From JANNBN01 sp031385545 (GTDB lineage: Bacteria; Actinomycetota; Acidimicrobiia; Acidimicrobiales; JANYDT01), in contig JANNBN010000033.1 in NCBI GenBank assembly GCA_031385545.1, positions 1 through 64,000 of the forward strand: 64,000 nucleotides of DNA, read 5' to 3'. Within the stretch, counting starts at the first letter, position 1; every line of letters begins with the position of its first letter. Below the pieces are notes generated by a model, which saw only the letters and a program-made list of their open reading frames with translations, was not told where the DNA came from and searched no databases. Both the position numbers and the translations under genes were made by a program. Shown one piece after another: positions 26,019 through 35,578 of the stretch.

Positions 26019-26129
26019 CTTCGCCTGCCCCCGGCCGTCCGTTTGATGAAGGTTGGCGGGCGATCCGTGGTGGCTCGTACCATCAGGCGCGTTCGTCGAC
26101 TCCCCGTCGACTTGTGACAGGAGCAAACC

Positions 26130-26975
26130 ATGAGCGACCGCCGACCTCTTGAGACCGGGACCGATGACTTGTTGGGGTGGGTCGAGAACGGAGTTGCCTA
26201 CCTGAGTTTCAATCGTCCGGCGAACCGCAACGCGTTGTCGCCGGCAATGTACGACGGTTTCGCTATGGCGCTACCGGTCGTGGCGCAGGATCCGTCGATC
26301 GGTTGCCTGGTCGTGACCGGAGAAGGTGGCGCGTTCTGTGCCGGTGGCGACGTCAAAGGCTTTGCCGAAGGACACAAACGCGACGGGCAAGCCGACAACT
26401 CATCGCGGCCCTCAGCGGCTGCTGCGGTGGACAACCTCCGCCGCTTGCACGTCCTCACAACTCTGGCCATCCACCGGATGCCGAAGATCACGATTGCTGC
26501 TGTGCCTGGGGCAGCTGCTGGAGCGGGCCTGTCGTTCGCGTTGGCGTGCGACATGCGCGTCGCAACCGAGAAGGCTGTGTTCGTCACGGCCTTTGGCAAC
26601 ATCGGTGCCTCAGGCGACTTCGGCGGAAGCTATTTCCTCACACAACTCGTGGGGCCTTCCAAAGCGAAAGAGCTGTACGTGCTCAGTGAACGTCTCACAG
26701 CGCGTCAGGCTGAGCAGTTGGGGATCGTGAACCGGGTCTTCGCCGACGAAGACTTCGACGCGCTGTCCCGCTCGCTCGCCGAGCGGGTGGCCGCCGGTGC
26801 TCCGCTTGCGCAGCGTGCGATGAAGGAGAACATCAACCGAGCCCTCACCGCTGATCTCGCCGCCTGCCTCGATGCCGAAGCTGCGAACATGGTGGCAACG
26901 ATGTCGACCGAGGACCATCGGTCGGCCGTGGCCGCGTTCGTGTCAAAGACAACGCCAGCCTTCGTCGGCAGGTAA
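26130..26975 (+). CDS. Enoyl-CoA hydratase/isomerase (crotonase family)
   Basis: 281 residues. Crotonase features are VAYLSFNRPANRNALSPAM, the oxyanion-hole AFCAGGDVKGFAEG, and AVPGAAAGAGLSFALACDMRVA. The catalytic Glu positions of true hydratases are not obvious (the second region reads GNIGASGDFGGSYFL), so isomerase or another crotonase chemistry is possible. CAGGAGC precedes the ATG. Transcribed alone and divergent from the YcaQ-like gene. Confidence 0.88.
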   Translation: MSDRRPLETGTDDLLGWVENGVAYLSFNRPANRNALSPAMYDGFAMALPVVAQDPSIGCLVVTGEGGAFCAGGDVKGFAEGHKRDGQADNSSRPSAAAAVDNLRRLHVLTTLAIHRMPKITIAAVPGAAAGAGLSFALACDMRVATEKAVFVTAFGNIGASGDFGGSYFLTQLVGPSKAKELYVLSERLTARQAEQLGIVNRVFADEDFDALSRSLAERVAAGAPLAQRAMKENINRALTADLAACLDAEAANMVATMSTEDHRSAVAAFVSKTTPAFVGR

Positions 26976-27039
26976 GCCGGAAAATCGGGTTTCAGCCCGG
27001 TCACCGTGGCTCAGCTCGCGCGCGGAGCGGGGATCCCGA

Positions 27040-27076
27040 TTAACCGGTTGGAAACATTTCGACACGAAGACGAAAC
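27040..27076 (+). promoter_or_regulatory. Candidate GlnR box upstream of amt
   Basis: TTAAC, six bases, GAAAC, five bases, GACAC, six bases, GAAAC. The actinobacterial GlnR consensus is GTnAC-n6-GAAAC-n6-GTnAC-n6-GAAAC. Both GAAAC boxes are perfect and each a-box has one mismatch; one spacer is one base short. It lies 84 bases before the amt start, in the operon GlnR usually controls. Confidence 0.55.
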
Positions 27077-27159
27077 ACAGTGCACACAATGGAGAAACGC
27101 TGGCGACACAGCATGTGCACCGCCGAACCGGTCCGTCCCCCGGGTCCGCCACCCTCACC

Positions 27160-28452
27160 ATGACCTCTCACGCACTGATGCTCGCCGACATCGACTCCGG
27201 GGCCACCGCCTGGGTGCTTATGTCCGCAGCCCTCGTCTTGTTCATGACCCCGGGCCTTGCCTTCTTCTACGGAGGCATGGTCCGCGCCAAACACGTTCTC
27301 GGCATGCTCATGCAGAACTTCTTCGCCATGGGCGTCGTGAGTGTGCTGTGGGCCGTCCTCGGGTTCAGCCTTGCGTTCGGTGGCAAGAACGGGTTCATCG
27401 GCAACTTCGAATTCGTGGGGCTGAAGGGACTCAGCAGCGCTGCTGCCCAGATTCCCGGCTACGTGAGGGTCGACAGCGTGGTCGATCTCTCTCTGATCGT
27501 GCCTCCGCTGGCGTTCGTCGCCTACCAGATGATGTTTGCCATCATCACCCCGGCTCTGATCACCGGAGCAACTGCAGACCGTCTGAAGTTCAGCGCCTAC
27601 GCGGTGTTCATCTCGGCATGGCTGCTGCTCGTCTACGCACCGATCGCCCACTGGGTGTTCTCGCCGAATGGCTGGCTGTTCAAGATGGGTGCGCTTGACT
27701 TCGCCGGCGGCGCAGTGGTTCACATCAACGCAGGTATAGCGGCGCTGGCGGTCGTCAAGGTGATCGGCAATCGACGGGGATGGCGCAAAGAACCGATGCC
27801 GCCGCACTCGCTTCCGCTGACGCTGCTCGGCACCGGCATTCTGTGGTTCGGCTGGTTCGGGTTCAACGCCGGTTCTGCGCTCGGAGCCAATGGCCTTGCT
27901 GCCCAGGCATTCATCAACACCCATCTCGCGGCTGCTGCGGCGATGTGCACCTGGCTCATTGCCGAGAAGGTCAAGGGCGGTCATGCCACCACCCTTGGTG
28001 CAGCGTCCGGGGCAGTCGCCGGTCTTGTTGCAATCACCCCGTGCGCCGGGTTCGTCGGTGGCCTGTCGCCGATCGCCATCGGTGGTGCTGCCGGAGTCGT
28101 GTGCTACCTCGCACTCGGTCTGAAGAACCGTTTCGGGTTCGACGATTCACTCGACGTGATCGGCGTCCACCTGGTGGGCGGCATCCTCGGATCGCTCCTC
28201 CTCGGCGTGTTCGCGGACGCCTCGGTGAATGCCGCTGGGTTCGACGGTCTGCTGCAGGGGAGTGCCGAGTTGCTCAAGGACCAGCTTGTCGCGGTTGTCG
28301 TCACCGTGGTCTTCTCCGGCGTGATGTCGTTCGCGATCGCGAAGCTGATCGACCTCACCATCGGCATGCGGATCACACCCGAGGACGAAGACACCGGCCT
28401 AGACCTCAGCCAGCACGCCGAAACGGCGTACTCGATGGGTGGCAGGCTGTAG
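27160..28452 (+). CDS. amt: Ammonium transporter Amt
   Basis: Trimeric ammonium channel in the cytoplasmic membrane; about 430 residues with 11 predicted membrane segments. The pore twin-His pair is present: the first in LDFAGGAVVHINAG and the second in DVIGVHLVGGILG. AFFYGGMVRAKHVL is typical of the N-terminal part. An open frame extends far upstream, but the ATG at 27160 (MTSHALMLADIDSG) matches the family. It is followed by the PII gene and glnD, the standard nitrogen-sensing operon. Confidence 0.95.
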   Translation: MTSHALMLADIDSGATAWVLMSAALVLFMTPGLAFFYGGMVRAKHVLGMLMQNFFAMGVVSVLWAVLGFSLAFGGKNGFIGNFEFVGLKGLSSAAAQIPGYVRVDSVVDLSLIVPPLAFVAYQMMFAIITPALITGATADRLKFSAYAVFISAWLLLVYAPIAHWVFSPNGWLFKMGALDFAGGAVVHINAGIAALAVVKVIGNRRGWRKEPMPPHSLPLTLLGTGILWFGWFGFNAGSALGANGLAAQAFINTHLAAAAAMCTWLIAEKVKGGHATTLGAASGAVAGLVAITPCAGFVGGLSPIAIGGAAGVVCYLALGLKNRFGFDDSLDVIGVHLVGGILGSLLLGVFADASVNAAGFDGLLQGSAELLKDQLVAVVVTVVFSGVMSFAIAKLIDLTIGMRITPEDEDTGLDLSQHAETAYSMGGRL

Positions 28453-28505
28453 CGGGCCGGTCACACACACCAACGATGCCTGAAACGAACTGTGAGACAA
28501 CAACG

Positions 28506-28844
28506 ATGAAACTTGTCACCGCCATCATCAAGCCTTTCAAACTCGACGACGTCAAGACTGCGCTGCGCGAGGCAGGGGTTGCGGGCATGACGGTGTCCGA
28601 GGTGCAGGGCTTCGGCCGCCAACGCGGTCATACCGAGGTGTATCGAGGCCAGGAGTACACGATCGACTTCGTGCCAAAGGTCCGGGTCGAAGTGCTGGTC
28701 GACGAGGGTGACCTCGACCGTGTGATCGATGCCGTGGTCGGTGCCGCCCGCACCGACAAGATCGGCGACGGAAAGATATGGGTGACCAGCGTCGAGCAGA
28801 TTGTCCGTATCCGCACGGGTGAGCGAGATCACGACGCCATTTGA
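28506..28844 (+). CDS. glnK: Nitrogen regulatory protein PII (GlnK/GlnB)
   Basis: 112-residue PII signal protein that binds ATP/ADP and 2-oxoglutarate and, in this operon context, closes Amt. The sequence KLVTAIIKPFKLDDVKTAL is classical. The T-loop Tyr that GlnD modifies is present in YRGQEYTIDFVPK. The C-terminal GDGKIWVTSVEQIVRIRTGE is conserved. In Actinobacteria this Tyr is adenylylated rather than uridylylated. Adjacency to amt makes glnK the better name. Confidence 0.95.
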   Translation: MKLVTAIIKPFKLDDVKTALREAGVAGMTVSEVQGFGRQRGHTEVYRGQEYTIDFVPKVRVEVLVDEGDLDRVIDAVVGAARTDKIGDGKIWVTSVEQIVRIRTGERDHDAI

Positions 28845-31314
28845 TCTCGCGAATAGCGGGGATGGCACCGGTCGGACAGCTGCGCTGGCCGACGCCTTCC
28901 GTGTCGCTCGGGGAGACCTGTTGGCGACCCCGGCTCAGCCGGTCAGCCGCGGCGTCGGCTCCGACGGTTGCCGCGGCGGCCTGGGCCTCGTTGCCGAGCT
29001 GACAGCACTCACGTTCGAATTCATCCGAGAAATTGCTGCGGAGTGTCAGTGGCCGCCGGGATGGGCATTGGTTGCGACCGGCGGTACGGGTCGCGGCGAG
29101 CTGTGCCCGGGTAGCGACATCGACTTGTTGTTGCTGCATCCGAAGAAGGTTTCCGACGCGGAGATTGCCGCGTTCGGTGAACCGCTTTGGTATCCCCTCT
29201 GGAACGTCGGGCTGAGCGTCGCACCCGGAGTTCATACGGTTGACTCTGCAGTCGAGCTGGGTGAGCGAGAAGTGCTGTCGGCACTCTCGTGGATGGACGC
29301 GCTGCATCTGGCGGGTGATGGCTCGGTCACCGACCGGTTCATCCGCGACGCGGGCGCGTCGCGTCGCAAACATGCCAGGCGCCAGTTCGCGGAGATTGTC
29401 GACCTGACGCACCAGCGCCACACCCGTGTCGGTGATGTTGCGTTCCTGCTTGGGCCCGACCTGCGTGACGGGCGCGGTGGGTTGCGGGATCTGCTTGTGC
29501 TTCGCTGGTTGGCGGCCTTGGGCTCAGCTGACGTCAGTGCGCTACAGGAACGCGATCCTGCCGAGATGGTGGGCGAACGCGATACGTTGCTCGCCGTTCG
29601 GGCCGAGTTGCATCGCACCACCGGCCGCCCGCACGATGTCCTGGCACTCCAGGAGCAGGACGCGGTTGCGGCTGCGTTGGGTATGGCCGATGCCGACGCG
29701 TTGCTGTCCGCCGTCAGTGCGGCCGCCCGCACCATTGCGTGGTGTTGCGACGAAACGCTTCGCCGGGTCGGTATGTTCCTCAATCGTCAGCGCACATATC
29801 GGTTCGGCCACCGAACCTGGCTGACGTCAGACATCGCGGTCGAGCGCGGAGAGCTGGTGCTGAGCGATACGGCGGACCGCGATGATCCGTCACTTCCGTT
29901 GCGGGTTGGCGCAGCCGCCGCGTTACACGCGCTACCGATCTCCCGTGATGCACTTCGCTCGCTTGCCGAGCATGCGCCGACGATGCCGCAGGTCTGGCCG
30001 GATCGGGCGCGACACGCGCTTGTTGCGCTGCTCGGGGCAGGACAACCCACCATCGATGTTTTCGAGGCGTTGGATCGCTATGAGCTGTTGCAGCGAGCGC
30101 TTCCGGAGTGGGCGACGGTGCGGTGCAAGCCGCAGCGCAACGCATACCATCGGTTCACTGTCGACAGGCACCTGGTCGAAGCAGCCGTGAACGCTGCAGG
30201 ACTTGTTCGTACAGTCGCTCGCCCGGACCTGCTGCTGGTCGGCACCTGGCTGCACGACATCGGTAAGGGCTATCCGGGCGACCACACCGACGTAGGGGTG
30301 GTTCTCATCGATGACATTGCCCGGCGGATCGGGTTTGCCGACGACGAGATCACCACGCTCGTTGCGCTGGTCCGGCTTCACCTGCTCTTACCGGAGACCG
30401 CAACCCGCCGTGACCTGACCGATCCATCCGTGATCGAAAACGTTGCCCGCCTCGTCGGCGATGTCGATACCCTGCAGCTACTCCGCGCATTGACCGAGGC
30501 CGATTCGCTTGCGACCGGCCCGACTGCCTGGAGTCAGTGGAAGGCGCAATTGTGCGACGACCTGGTGAACCGGGTCGAACGGGTACTCGCCGGTCATCGG
30601 CCGCCCGAACCGCAACTTCCAGATGGCCCCGGAGCGCACGCCGCACTTGCCGAAGTGCGCAACGGAAAAGGTATGTCGCTGCAAGTCGCACCAGATGCTT
30701 CGGCACCGGACCTCACGGTTCTCACGGTCGCCGCAGTCGACCGGACCGGGTTGTTCAGTGCACTGACCGGGGCGTTGGCGGTCAACGGCGCCGAGGTCCT
30801 GGGCGCTGACGTGTGGACGACCGAGGACGGGATCGCCCTCGACGTGATGCGTATCAGCCGGCGCCTTGGAGGCGAAACGGATTGGCGTCGTGTCGAAAGA
30901 CTGATGCGTGGTGCGCTCGAAGGAACGGTGGACCTGCGGGTAGAGCTGGACAAACGGGCGAAGTCCTACGGCCGGGCCGACGGTGTGGGCGCAGCGCCGG
31001 AAGTACTGGTCGACGATGACATCGAAGAGCGTGCCACTGTGGTGGAGGTTCGATCCCCCGACATGATCGGCCTGCTCTACCGCGTTGCTGCAACGCTCAC
31101 GTCGCTCGGCCTCGACATCAGAGCTGCGAAGGTGACGACGCTGGGCCACGACGTGGTCGACTCTTTCTCCGTAGTTCGAGTGCTACCAGACGGTACCCGG
31201 GCGAAGCACAGTCCGCTCGGCCCGACGAACAGCGACGTGCGCGACGCGTTGTTGCTGGAGCTCAGCCCCGAGCGCCGACCGGCTCAGGAACCTGGTTCAA
31301 CACCCGTTCGATGA
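28819..31314 (+). CDS. glnD: PII nucleotidyltransferase GlnD
   Basis: 831 residues with the full GlnD architecture. The N-terminal nucleotidyltransferase carries GRGELCPGSDIDLLLLHP near residue 90 (metal ligands DxD). An HD phosphohydrolase carries WLHDIGKGYPGDHTDVG near residue 480. Two C-terminal ACT domains (about 635-710 and 740-815) sense glutamine. It modifies and demodifies PII. The chosen GTG at 28819 lies inside the glnK 3' end (26-base overlap); a TTG at 28801 is less likely. It ends antisense to the next gene, overlapping by 53 bases. Confidence 0.93.
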   Translation: MSEITTPFDLANSGDGTGRTAALADAFRVARGDLLATPAQPVSRGVGSDGCRGGLGLVAELTALTFEFIREIAAECQWPPGWALVATGGTGRGELCPGSDIDLLLLHPKKVSDAEIAAFGEPLWYPLWNVGLSVAPGVHTVDSAVELGEREVLSALSWMDALHLAGDGSVTDRFIRDAGASRRKHARRQFAEIVDLTHQRHTRVGDVAFLLGPDLRDGRGGLRDLLVLRWLAALGSADVSALQERDPAEMVGERDTLLAVRAELHRTTGRPHDVLALQEQDAVAAALGMADADALLSAVSAAARTIAWCCDETLRRVGMFLNRQRTYRFGHRTWLTSDIAVERGELVLSDTADRDDPSLPLRVGAAAALHALPISRDALRSLAEHAPTMPQVWPDRARHALVALLGAGQPTIDVFEALDRYELLQRALPEWATVRCKPQRNAYHRFTVDRHLVEAAVNAAGLVRTVARPDLLLVGTWLHDIGKGYPGDHTDVGVVLIDDIARRIGFADDEITTLVALVRLHLLLPETATRRDLTDPSVIENVARLVGDVDTLQLLRALTEADSLATGPTAWSQWKAQLCDDLVNRVERVLAGHRPPEPQLPDGPGAHAALAEVRNGKGMSLQVAPDASAPDLTVLTVAAVDRTGLFSALTGALAVNGAEVLGADVWTTEDGIALDVMRISRRLGGETDWRRVERLMRGALEGTVDLRVELDKRAKSYGRADGVGAAPEVLVDDDIEERATVVEVRSPDMIGLLYRVAATLTSLGLDIRAAKVTTLGHDVVDSFSVVRVLPDGTRAKHSPLGPTNSDVRDALLLELSPERRPAQEPGSTPVR

Positions 31315-32152
31315 ACTGATCTGCCGACTCGTGGTCGAGCGTGTGCGCAGAGCGCAGCGTTGTCTTGACGCGGGCGGAGAGCCCCCCGATGGCAAACGGC
31401 GTGTCGAGCACCACCATCAGCCGCTCGGTGACCTCGGCCAGATCATTTGCTGGTTCTCGGTCATCGAGGTGGTTCACGATCATCGCGAATTTCGCGTTCG
31501 ACACGCGTGCGACGTGATCGCCGGTGCGAAGGACCGATGCCAGGCGGCGGGCAACTTCGATGAGAACTGCATCGCCGAACTCGCTCCCGTTGGCCTCGTT
31601 GGTCTCGACGAGTCCTGGAGTACCGACGACGATCAGCCCGACGCGAACACCCTTGTCCATGGCCCGTTCGAGGAGCACGTCGAACATGGCTGCGTTTGCG
31701 GTCTGGGTGAGCGGATCGTGGTGTTCGATCTCTCGGATTCGGTGTTCGATCTCGACACGATCTGTTGCATCGTGGATGGTGAGGACTGTGCCGGACACAG
31801 CCTGGTCGTGTCGAAGATCAGCCATCGTCACGTCGACCCACACCGGGTTACTTTCGCCGGGGAGTTGCAGGCCCCGTAGCGTTGCCAAGTGACCGCCGGC
31901 CGTTTCGGCTGCCGTCTGGAGCTCGTCGAGCTTTGCGTAGGCGTCCATACCGAATAGTTCAGACAACGTGCGGCCGGGGCAGAGGGCCGGCTCGAAGCCG
32001 AAAAGGTCGCGCACTGCATGGCTTGCCGACTCGATCTGGCCGGCCCGGAGAACCAGGACGACGTCCTCGGTAGCCGAGAGACGTTCGGCCAGTCCTGCAT
32101 CGGAATGCCGGCGAGCTCGGGCGAAAAGGGAGAAGTTTGAGTGCTTTGCCAT
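31262..32152 (-). CDS. PAS domain plus degenerate GGDEF-like domain
   Basis: 296 residues. A PAS domain (about 25-130) is followed by a GGDEF-fold region (about 140-290) that begins HDPLTQTANAAMFDVLLERAM. The active-site GGDEF is replaced (VSNAKFAMIV), so it is unlikely to make c-di-GMP; it may act as a receptor or scaffold. No signal peptide, so cytoplasmic. Convergent with glnD, whose last 53 bases are antisense to it. Confidence 0.8.
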   Translation of the reverse strand: MAKHSNFSLFARARRHSDAGLAERLSATEDVVLVLRAGQIESASHAVRDLFGFEPALCPGRTLSELFGMDAYAKLDELQTAAETAGGHLATLRGLQLPGESNPVWVDVTMADLRHDQAVSGTVLTIHDATDRVEIEHRIREIEHHDPLTQTANAAMFDVLLERAMDKGVRVGLIVVGTPGLVETNEANGSEFGDAVLIEVARRLASVLRTGDHVARVSNAKFAMIVNHLDDREPANDLAEVTERLMVVLDTPFAIGGLSARVKTTLRSAHTLDHESADQFIERVLNQVPEPVGARG

Positions 32153-32356
32153 GTTCTTGGACCGTGAACGTCAGAGGGCCGCAACGCTCAGCGAAGCGAC
32201 CAATTCATAAGCGGACGCATAATCTATCGGCATGTCAGGGCTATCCCATAACCCTTGACCAGATTGTCAGACATGTTTCCCGATTCATCCCGAACCTCAA
32301 CCCCACCTCAATCGTCGTGGGAGGCGGGTAGATTGTCTCACTTGAGCGCTTCGGAC

Positions 32357-33976
32357 ATGCCCAGAACCGACCCCTTCGACCCCCGTGTCGGCAACTCAGT
32401 CGACAACTCGGTCGGCGGCGATGGTCATCGGTCTCCCGTCCGCCAGACGGTCCTGGTGGTCGACTTCGGCGCCCAATACGCGCAGCTCATCGCCCGCCGT
32501 GTGCGTGAGTTGCGGGTGCACAGCGAAATCGTCCCCACATCGCTCACACCGCAGCAGATCGCGGACCGTCACCCGGTGGCCATCATCCTCAGCGGTGGCC
32601 CTGCCAGCGTCCACGTTGCGGGTGCACCGTCGATCGACCCCGGCATCTACGAGCTGGGCATCCCCATCTTCGGCATCTGCTACGGCGTGCAGCTCATCAC
32701 GCAGCAGTTGGGGGGCGTCGTCGCCAACACCGGCAAAGGGGAATACGGCCGTACCTCGCTGACCGTCACGCAACCCGAGGCGACCGTGCTTGCCGACCAG
32801 CCGTTGGAACAAGACGTGTGGATGAGTCACTTCGATTCCATCCAGACCCTGCCACCCGGTTTTGTGGCCACCGCACGCACGGACGAGATTCCGGTCGCCG
32901 CAATCGCCTGCAACGAACGGCGCATCCACGGTGTCCAGTACCACCCCGAAGTAGGGCACACCCCGTTCGGTCAAGACGTGCTCAGACGATTCCTGTTCGA
33001 CGTGGCGGGGTGCGACGGAAGCTGGACGAATGATTCCATCATTGACACGCAGGTCGCTCGCATCCGCGAACTGGTCGGAACCGACAAGGTGATGTGCGCA
33101 CTGTCCGGTGGGGTCGACTCGGCGGTGGCAGCGGCTCTGGTGTTCAAGGCGATCGGCGACCAGCTCACCTGCGTCTACGTCGACACGGGTCTGATGCGCT
33201 CAGGCGAGACCGACCAGATCGAGGAGACGTTCGTCGACCATTTCGGCGTTCGGCTCATCACGGTCGATGCATCCGAGCGCTTCTTTTCTGCCCTCGACGA
33301 CATCTCCGAGCCGGAGCGGAAGCGCAAGATCATCGGCGAACAGTTCATTCGGGTGTTCGAGGAAACCGCCCGGGCCATGAGTGCCGAGGGCTGCAAGTGG
33401 TTGGTGCAGGGAACGCTGTATCCCGACGTGATCGAGTCCGGTGGTGGGCACGCGTCGACCATCAAGAGTCATCACAACGTGGGCGGACTTCCGGACGACA
33501 TGGATTTCGAACTCATCGAACCGCTGCGCGAGTTGTTCAAGGACGAAGTGCGCGCCGTCGGCGCACAACTCGGGCTCCCCGATGAGATCACGTGGCGCCA
33601 GCCCTTCCCCGGGCCGGGCCTCGGCGTACGGGTCGTCGGCGCGCTGACCAAGGAACGCGTCGACATCGTTCGTGCCGCAGACGCCATCGTTCGTGCCGAG
33701 GTGAAAGCGGCCGGCATGGAACGCGAATTGTGGCAGGCGTTCGCAGTTCTTCCTGTTGTCCGCAGCGTCGGCGTGATGGGCGACGAGCGGACCTACGCGT
33801 ATCCCATCGTGCTGCGTGCGGTCACCTCGGACGACGCAATGACGGCGGACTGGGCCCGCCTTCCGTACGAACTGGTGGACCGCATTTCACGTCGCATCGT
33901 CAACGAGGTCAAGGGAGTCAACCGGGTCGTGCTCGACGTCACCTCGAAGCCACCCGGCACCATCGAATGGGAGTGA
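32357..33976 (+). CDS. guaA: GMP synthase (glutamine-hydrolysing) GuaA
   Basis: Converts XMP to GMP using glutamine and ATP. About 539 residues. Class I glutamine amidotransferase triad: Cys in FGICYGVQLI, His and Glu in VQYHPEVGHTP. The ATP-pyrophosphatase P-loop is ALSGGVDSAVAAAL, and the dimerisation domain ends VLDVTSKPPGTIEWE. ATG at 32357 is chosen. A TTG at 32342 lies seven bases after a TAGATT -10-like box and could start a leaderless product. Converges with the next gene (3 bases between stops). Confidence 0.95.
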   Translation: MPRTDPFDPRVGNSVDNSVGGDGHRSPVRQTVLVVDFGAQYAQLIARRVRELRVHSEIVPTSLTPQQIADRHPVAIILSGGPASVHVAGAPSIDPGIYELGIPIFGICYGVQLITQQLGGVVANTGKGEYGRTSLTVTQPEATVLADQPLEQDVWMSHFDSIQTLPPGFVATARTDEIPVAAIACNERRIHGVQYHPEVGHTPFGQDVLRRFLFDVAGCDGSWTNDSIIDTQVARIRELVGTDKVMCALSGGVDSAVAAALVFKAIGDQLTCVYVDTGLMRSGETDQIEETFVDHFGVRLITVDASERFFSALDDISEPERKRKIIGEQFIRVFEETARAMSAEGCKWLVQGTLYPDVIESGGGHASTIKSHHNVGGLPDDMDFELIEPLRELFKDEVRAVGAQLGLPDEITWRQPFPGPGLGVRVVGALTKERVDIVRAADAIVRAEVKAAGMERELWQAFAVLPVVRSVGVMGDERTYAYPIVLRAVTSDDAMTADWARLPYELVDRISRRIVNEVKGVNRVVLDVTSKPPGTIEWE

Positions 33977-33979
33977 GAC

Positions 33980-35578
33980 TTAGGGAAGCGTCTGGGTGGG
34001 CTCTTCGAACAGCACCGTGGAATCATTGCCCGGCACGCTTTCGCTGGCGCTGCTGAAGGCGGTGTCTGGCAGTTCGATCACCGGGAATTCGTCGGTGCCG
34101 AACGTTCTATCGATGGCACCGTCGGGCTGCTCGATCGGGAAGCCGTCACCTCCGCTTCCCACGGGGCCGCCAATTCCCCCGCCGAGAATTGCCCCGAAGG
34201 GCTGGGAGAGCTGACCGAAGAGCGGATTGTCCATGAGCGACGAGAGTCGCTCTTCGGGGGTGTTACCGGTTCCTTTCAGATCTTCGGGCTTGATCTTGCG
34301 AAGCGAGGTCACCACTGAACCGAGGGTGGTTCGGATGGGTGCCACGAACCACTTCCCTCCGCGCTGCACAACCGTCAGGCCTCCTGAGGAAGCTGGATCG
34401 GTGAGCATCTTCTGGTACTGCTTGGTCCACTGCTCTTCGGCGAGCTTCCCTGATTCGGTGTCGCCGGTCAGGTCTCCGATGAGTTTCGGCAAGTCCTTAC
34501 CGCATCGCTTCGACTGTTTGGCGTTGTAGGTCGCGTCGACGCAGTCGCCATCCAGCACTACATGTGCAGATGTCCCGTCTGCGTTCACGTTGAGGTCGAC
34601 AGACCACCTCGTGATGGAGACCACGGTCTGGCCGTCGACCTGCTTGGACTGCAGGCCGAGTTTCGGAAAGCTCAGCGTGAATTGTTTCCTGGCCTTGGCC
34701 AAGGTCGCTTCGGTATCAGCAAGGAACAGAGGCGCATAGTCCTGCATCACTTGCATCTCGTCGGGGTCCAGCAGCGCGATGGCTCCCTTGGTGTCCAGCG
34801 CCCCGAGCCGGTTCATCATCTGCTGCACGGCTTCTTCTGGCGAGTTGGCTCCGACAGCGGTGATGGACTCCGCAGCGGTGGGCATCGGTTTGCCGGAGGA
34901 CCGCCGGGCAGCTTCGGCAGCGGAATATGCCAGCGAGACATACCAGCGCCCGTCGCGCTTCACCGTGGTGAGCGACCCTTGCTTGAACGATTCGGCGTGC
35001 TTCTGCTGCGCCGGAACGGACTCGGCGAACTGCTTCACGACTCCGCCGAGGATCTTTGCCGGATCGGCTGATGTCTCGATGCTGCCACCGGTCATCTGCA
35101 CGGTGATGATGTCGTCACGGACCGGTTGTTCGGCGAACGCCTGACCGGTGAATTTCACCGAGGCGCTGCTGAGCTTGTGCAAGTCGTTTGCCGGGTCGAT
35201 GACATCGAGCCGTTTCAACTCGTCGATCAACGGAACCGCTGTGTCGAGCATCAGGTTCCGTTCGCCGGGTGCGAGCGTTTCCATCGCACCAATCACATCG
35301 CTCGAGCTCAGCGCGCTGAGAAACTCTTGGACGGCTTCGGTCGGCGTGTTCGAGGGCGATGCGGCGAACTGACGTGCGGCGAATGCTCCGCCTCCGACCA
35401 GACCGATCACTCCCACCAGGGCCACACCCTTTCGCCACCCACGGGTTTGTGACGCCTGAACGGCACTCATGTTGCTGGGATCCCACTGAGATGTCACCTC
35501 AGGTGTGCCGTGGAGTGCGGGGACGCCAGGGACTCCAGGGGTCGAATCGTTGGTTGGTTCCGGGGTTGCGTCCATCAT
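33980..35578 (-). CDS. Membrane-anchored protein of unknown function, 532 residues
   Basis: A Pro/Thr-rich cytoplasmic N-terminus (about 1-48) is followed by one membrane segment (about 51-68, GVALVGVIGLVGGGAFAA) and a large extracytoplasmic region. The external part seems to contain two related lobes, each with a 'TPTEAVQEFLSAL' or 'SPEEAVQQMMNRL' helix, an aspartate-rich segment and a 'V.RDGRWYVS' or 'V.RGGKWFVA' strand, resembling repeated NTF2-like/DUF4878-type domains. No enzyme motif. It overlaps the upstream gene by 4 bases (ATGA). Confidence 0.75.
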   Translation of the reverse strand: MMDATPEPTNDSTPGVPGVPALHGTPEVTSQWDPSNMSAVQASQTRGWRKGVALVGVIGLVGGGAFAARQFAASPSNTPTEAVQEFLSALSSSDVIGAMETLAPGERNLMLDTAVPLIDELKRLDVIDPANDLHKLSSASVKFTGQAFAEQPVRDDIITVQMTGGSIETSADPAKILGGVVKQFAESVPAQQKHAESFKQGSLTTVKRDGRWYVSLAYSAAEAARRSSGKPMPTAAESITAVGANSPEEAVQQMMNRLGALDTKGAIALLDPDEMQVMQDYAPLFLADTEATLAKARKQFTLSFPKLGLQSKQVDGQTVVSITRWSVDLNVNADGTSAHVVLDGDCVDATYNAKQSKRCGKDLPKLIGDLTGDTESGKLAEEQWTKQYQKMLTDPASSGGLTVVQRGGKWFVAPIRTTLGSVVTSLRKIKPEDLKGTGNTPEERLSSLMDNPLFGQLSQPFGAILGGGIGGPVGSGGDGFPIEQPDGAIDRTFGTDEFPVIELPDTAFSSASESVPGNDSTVLFEEPTQTLP

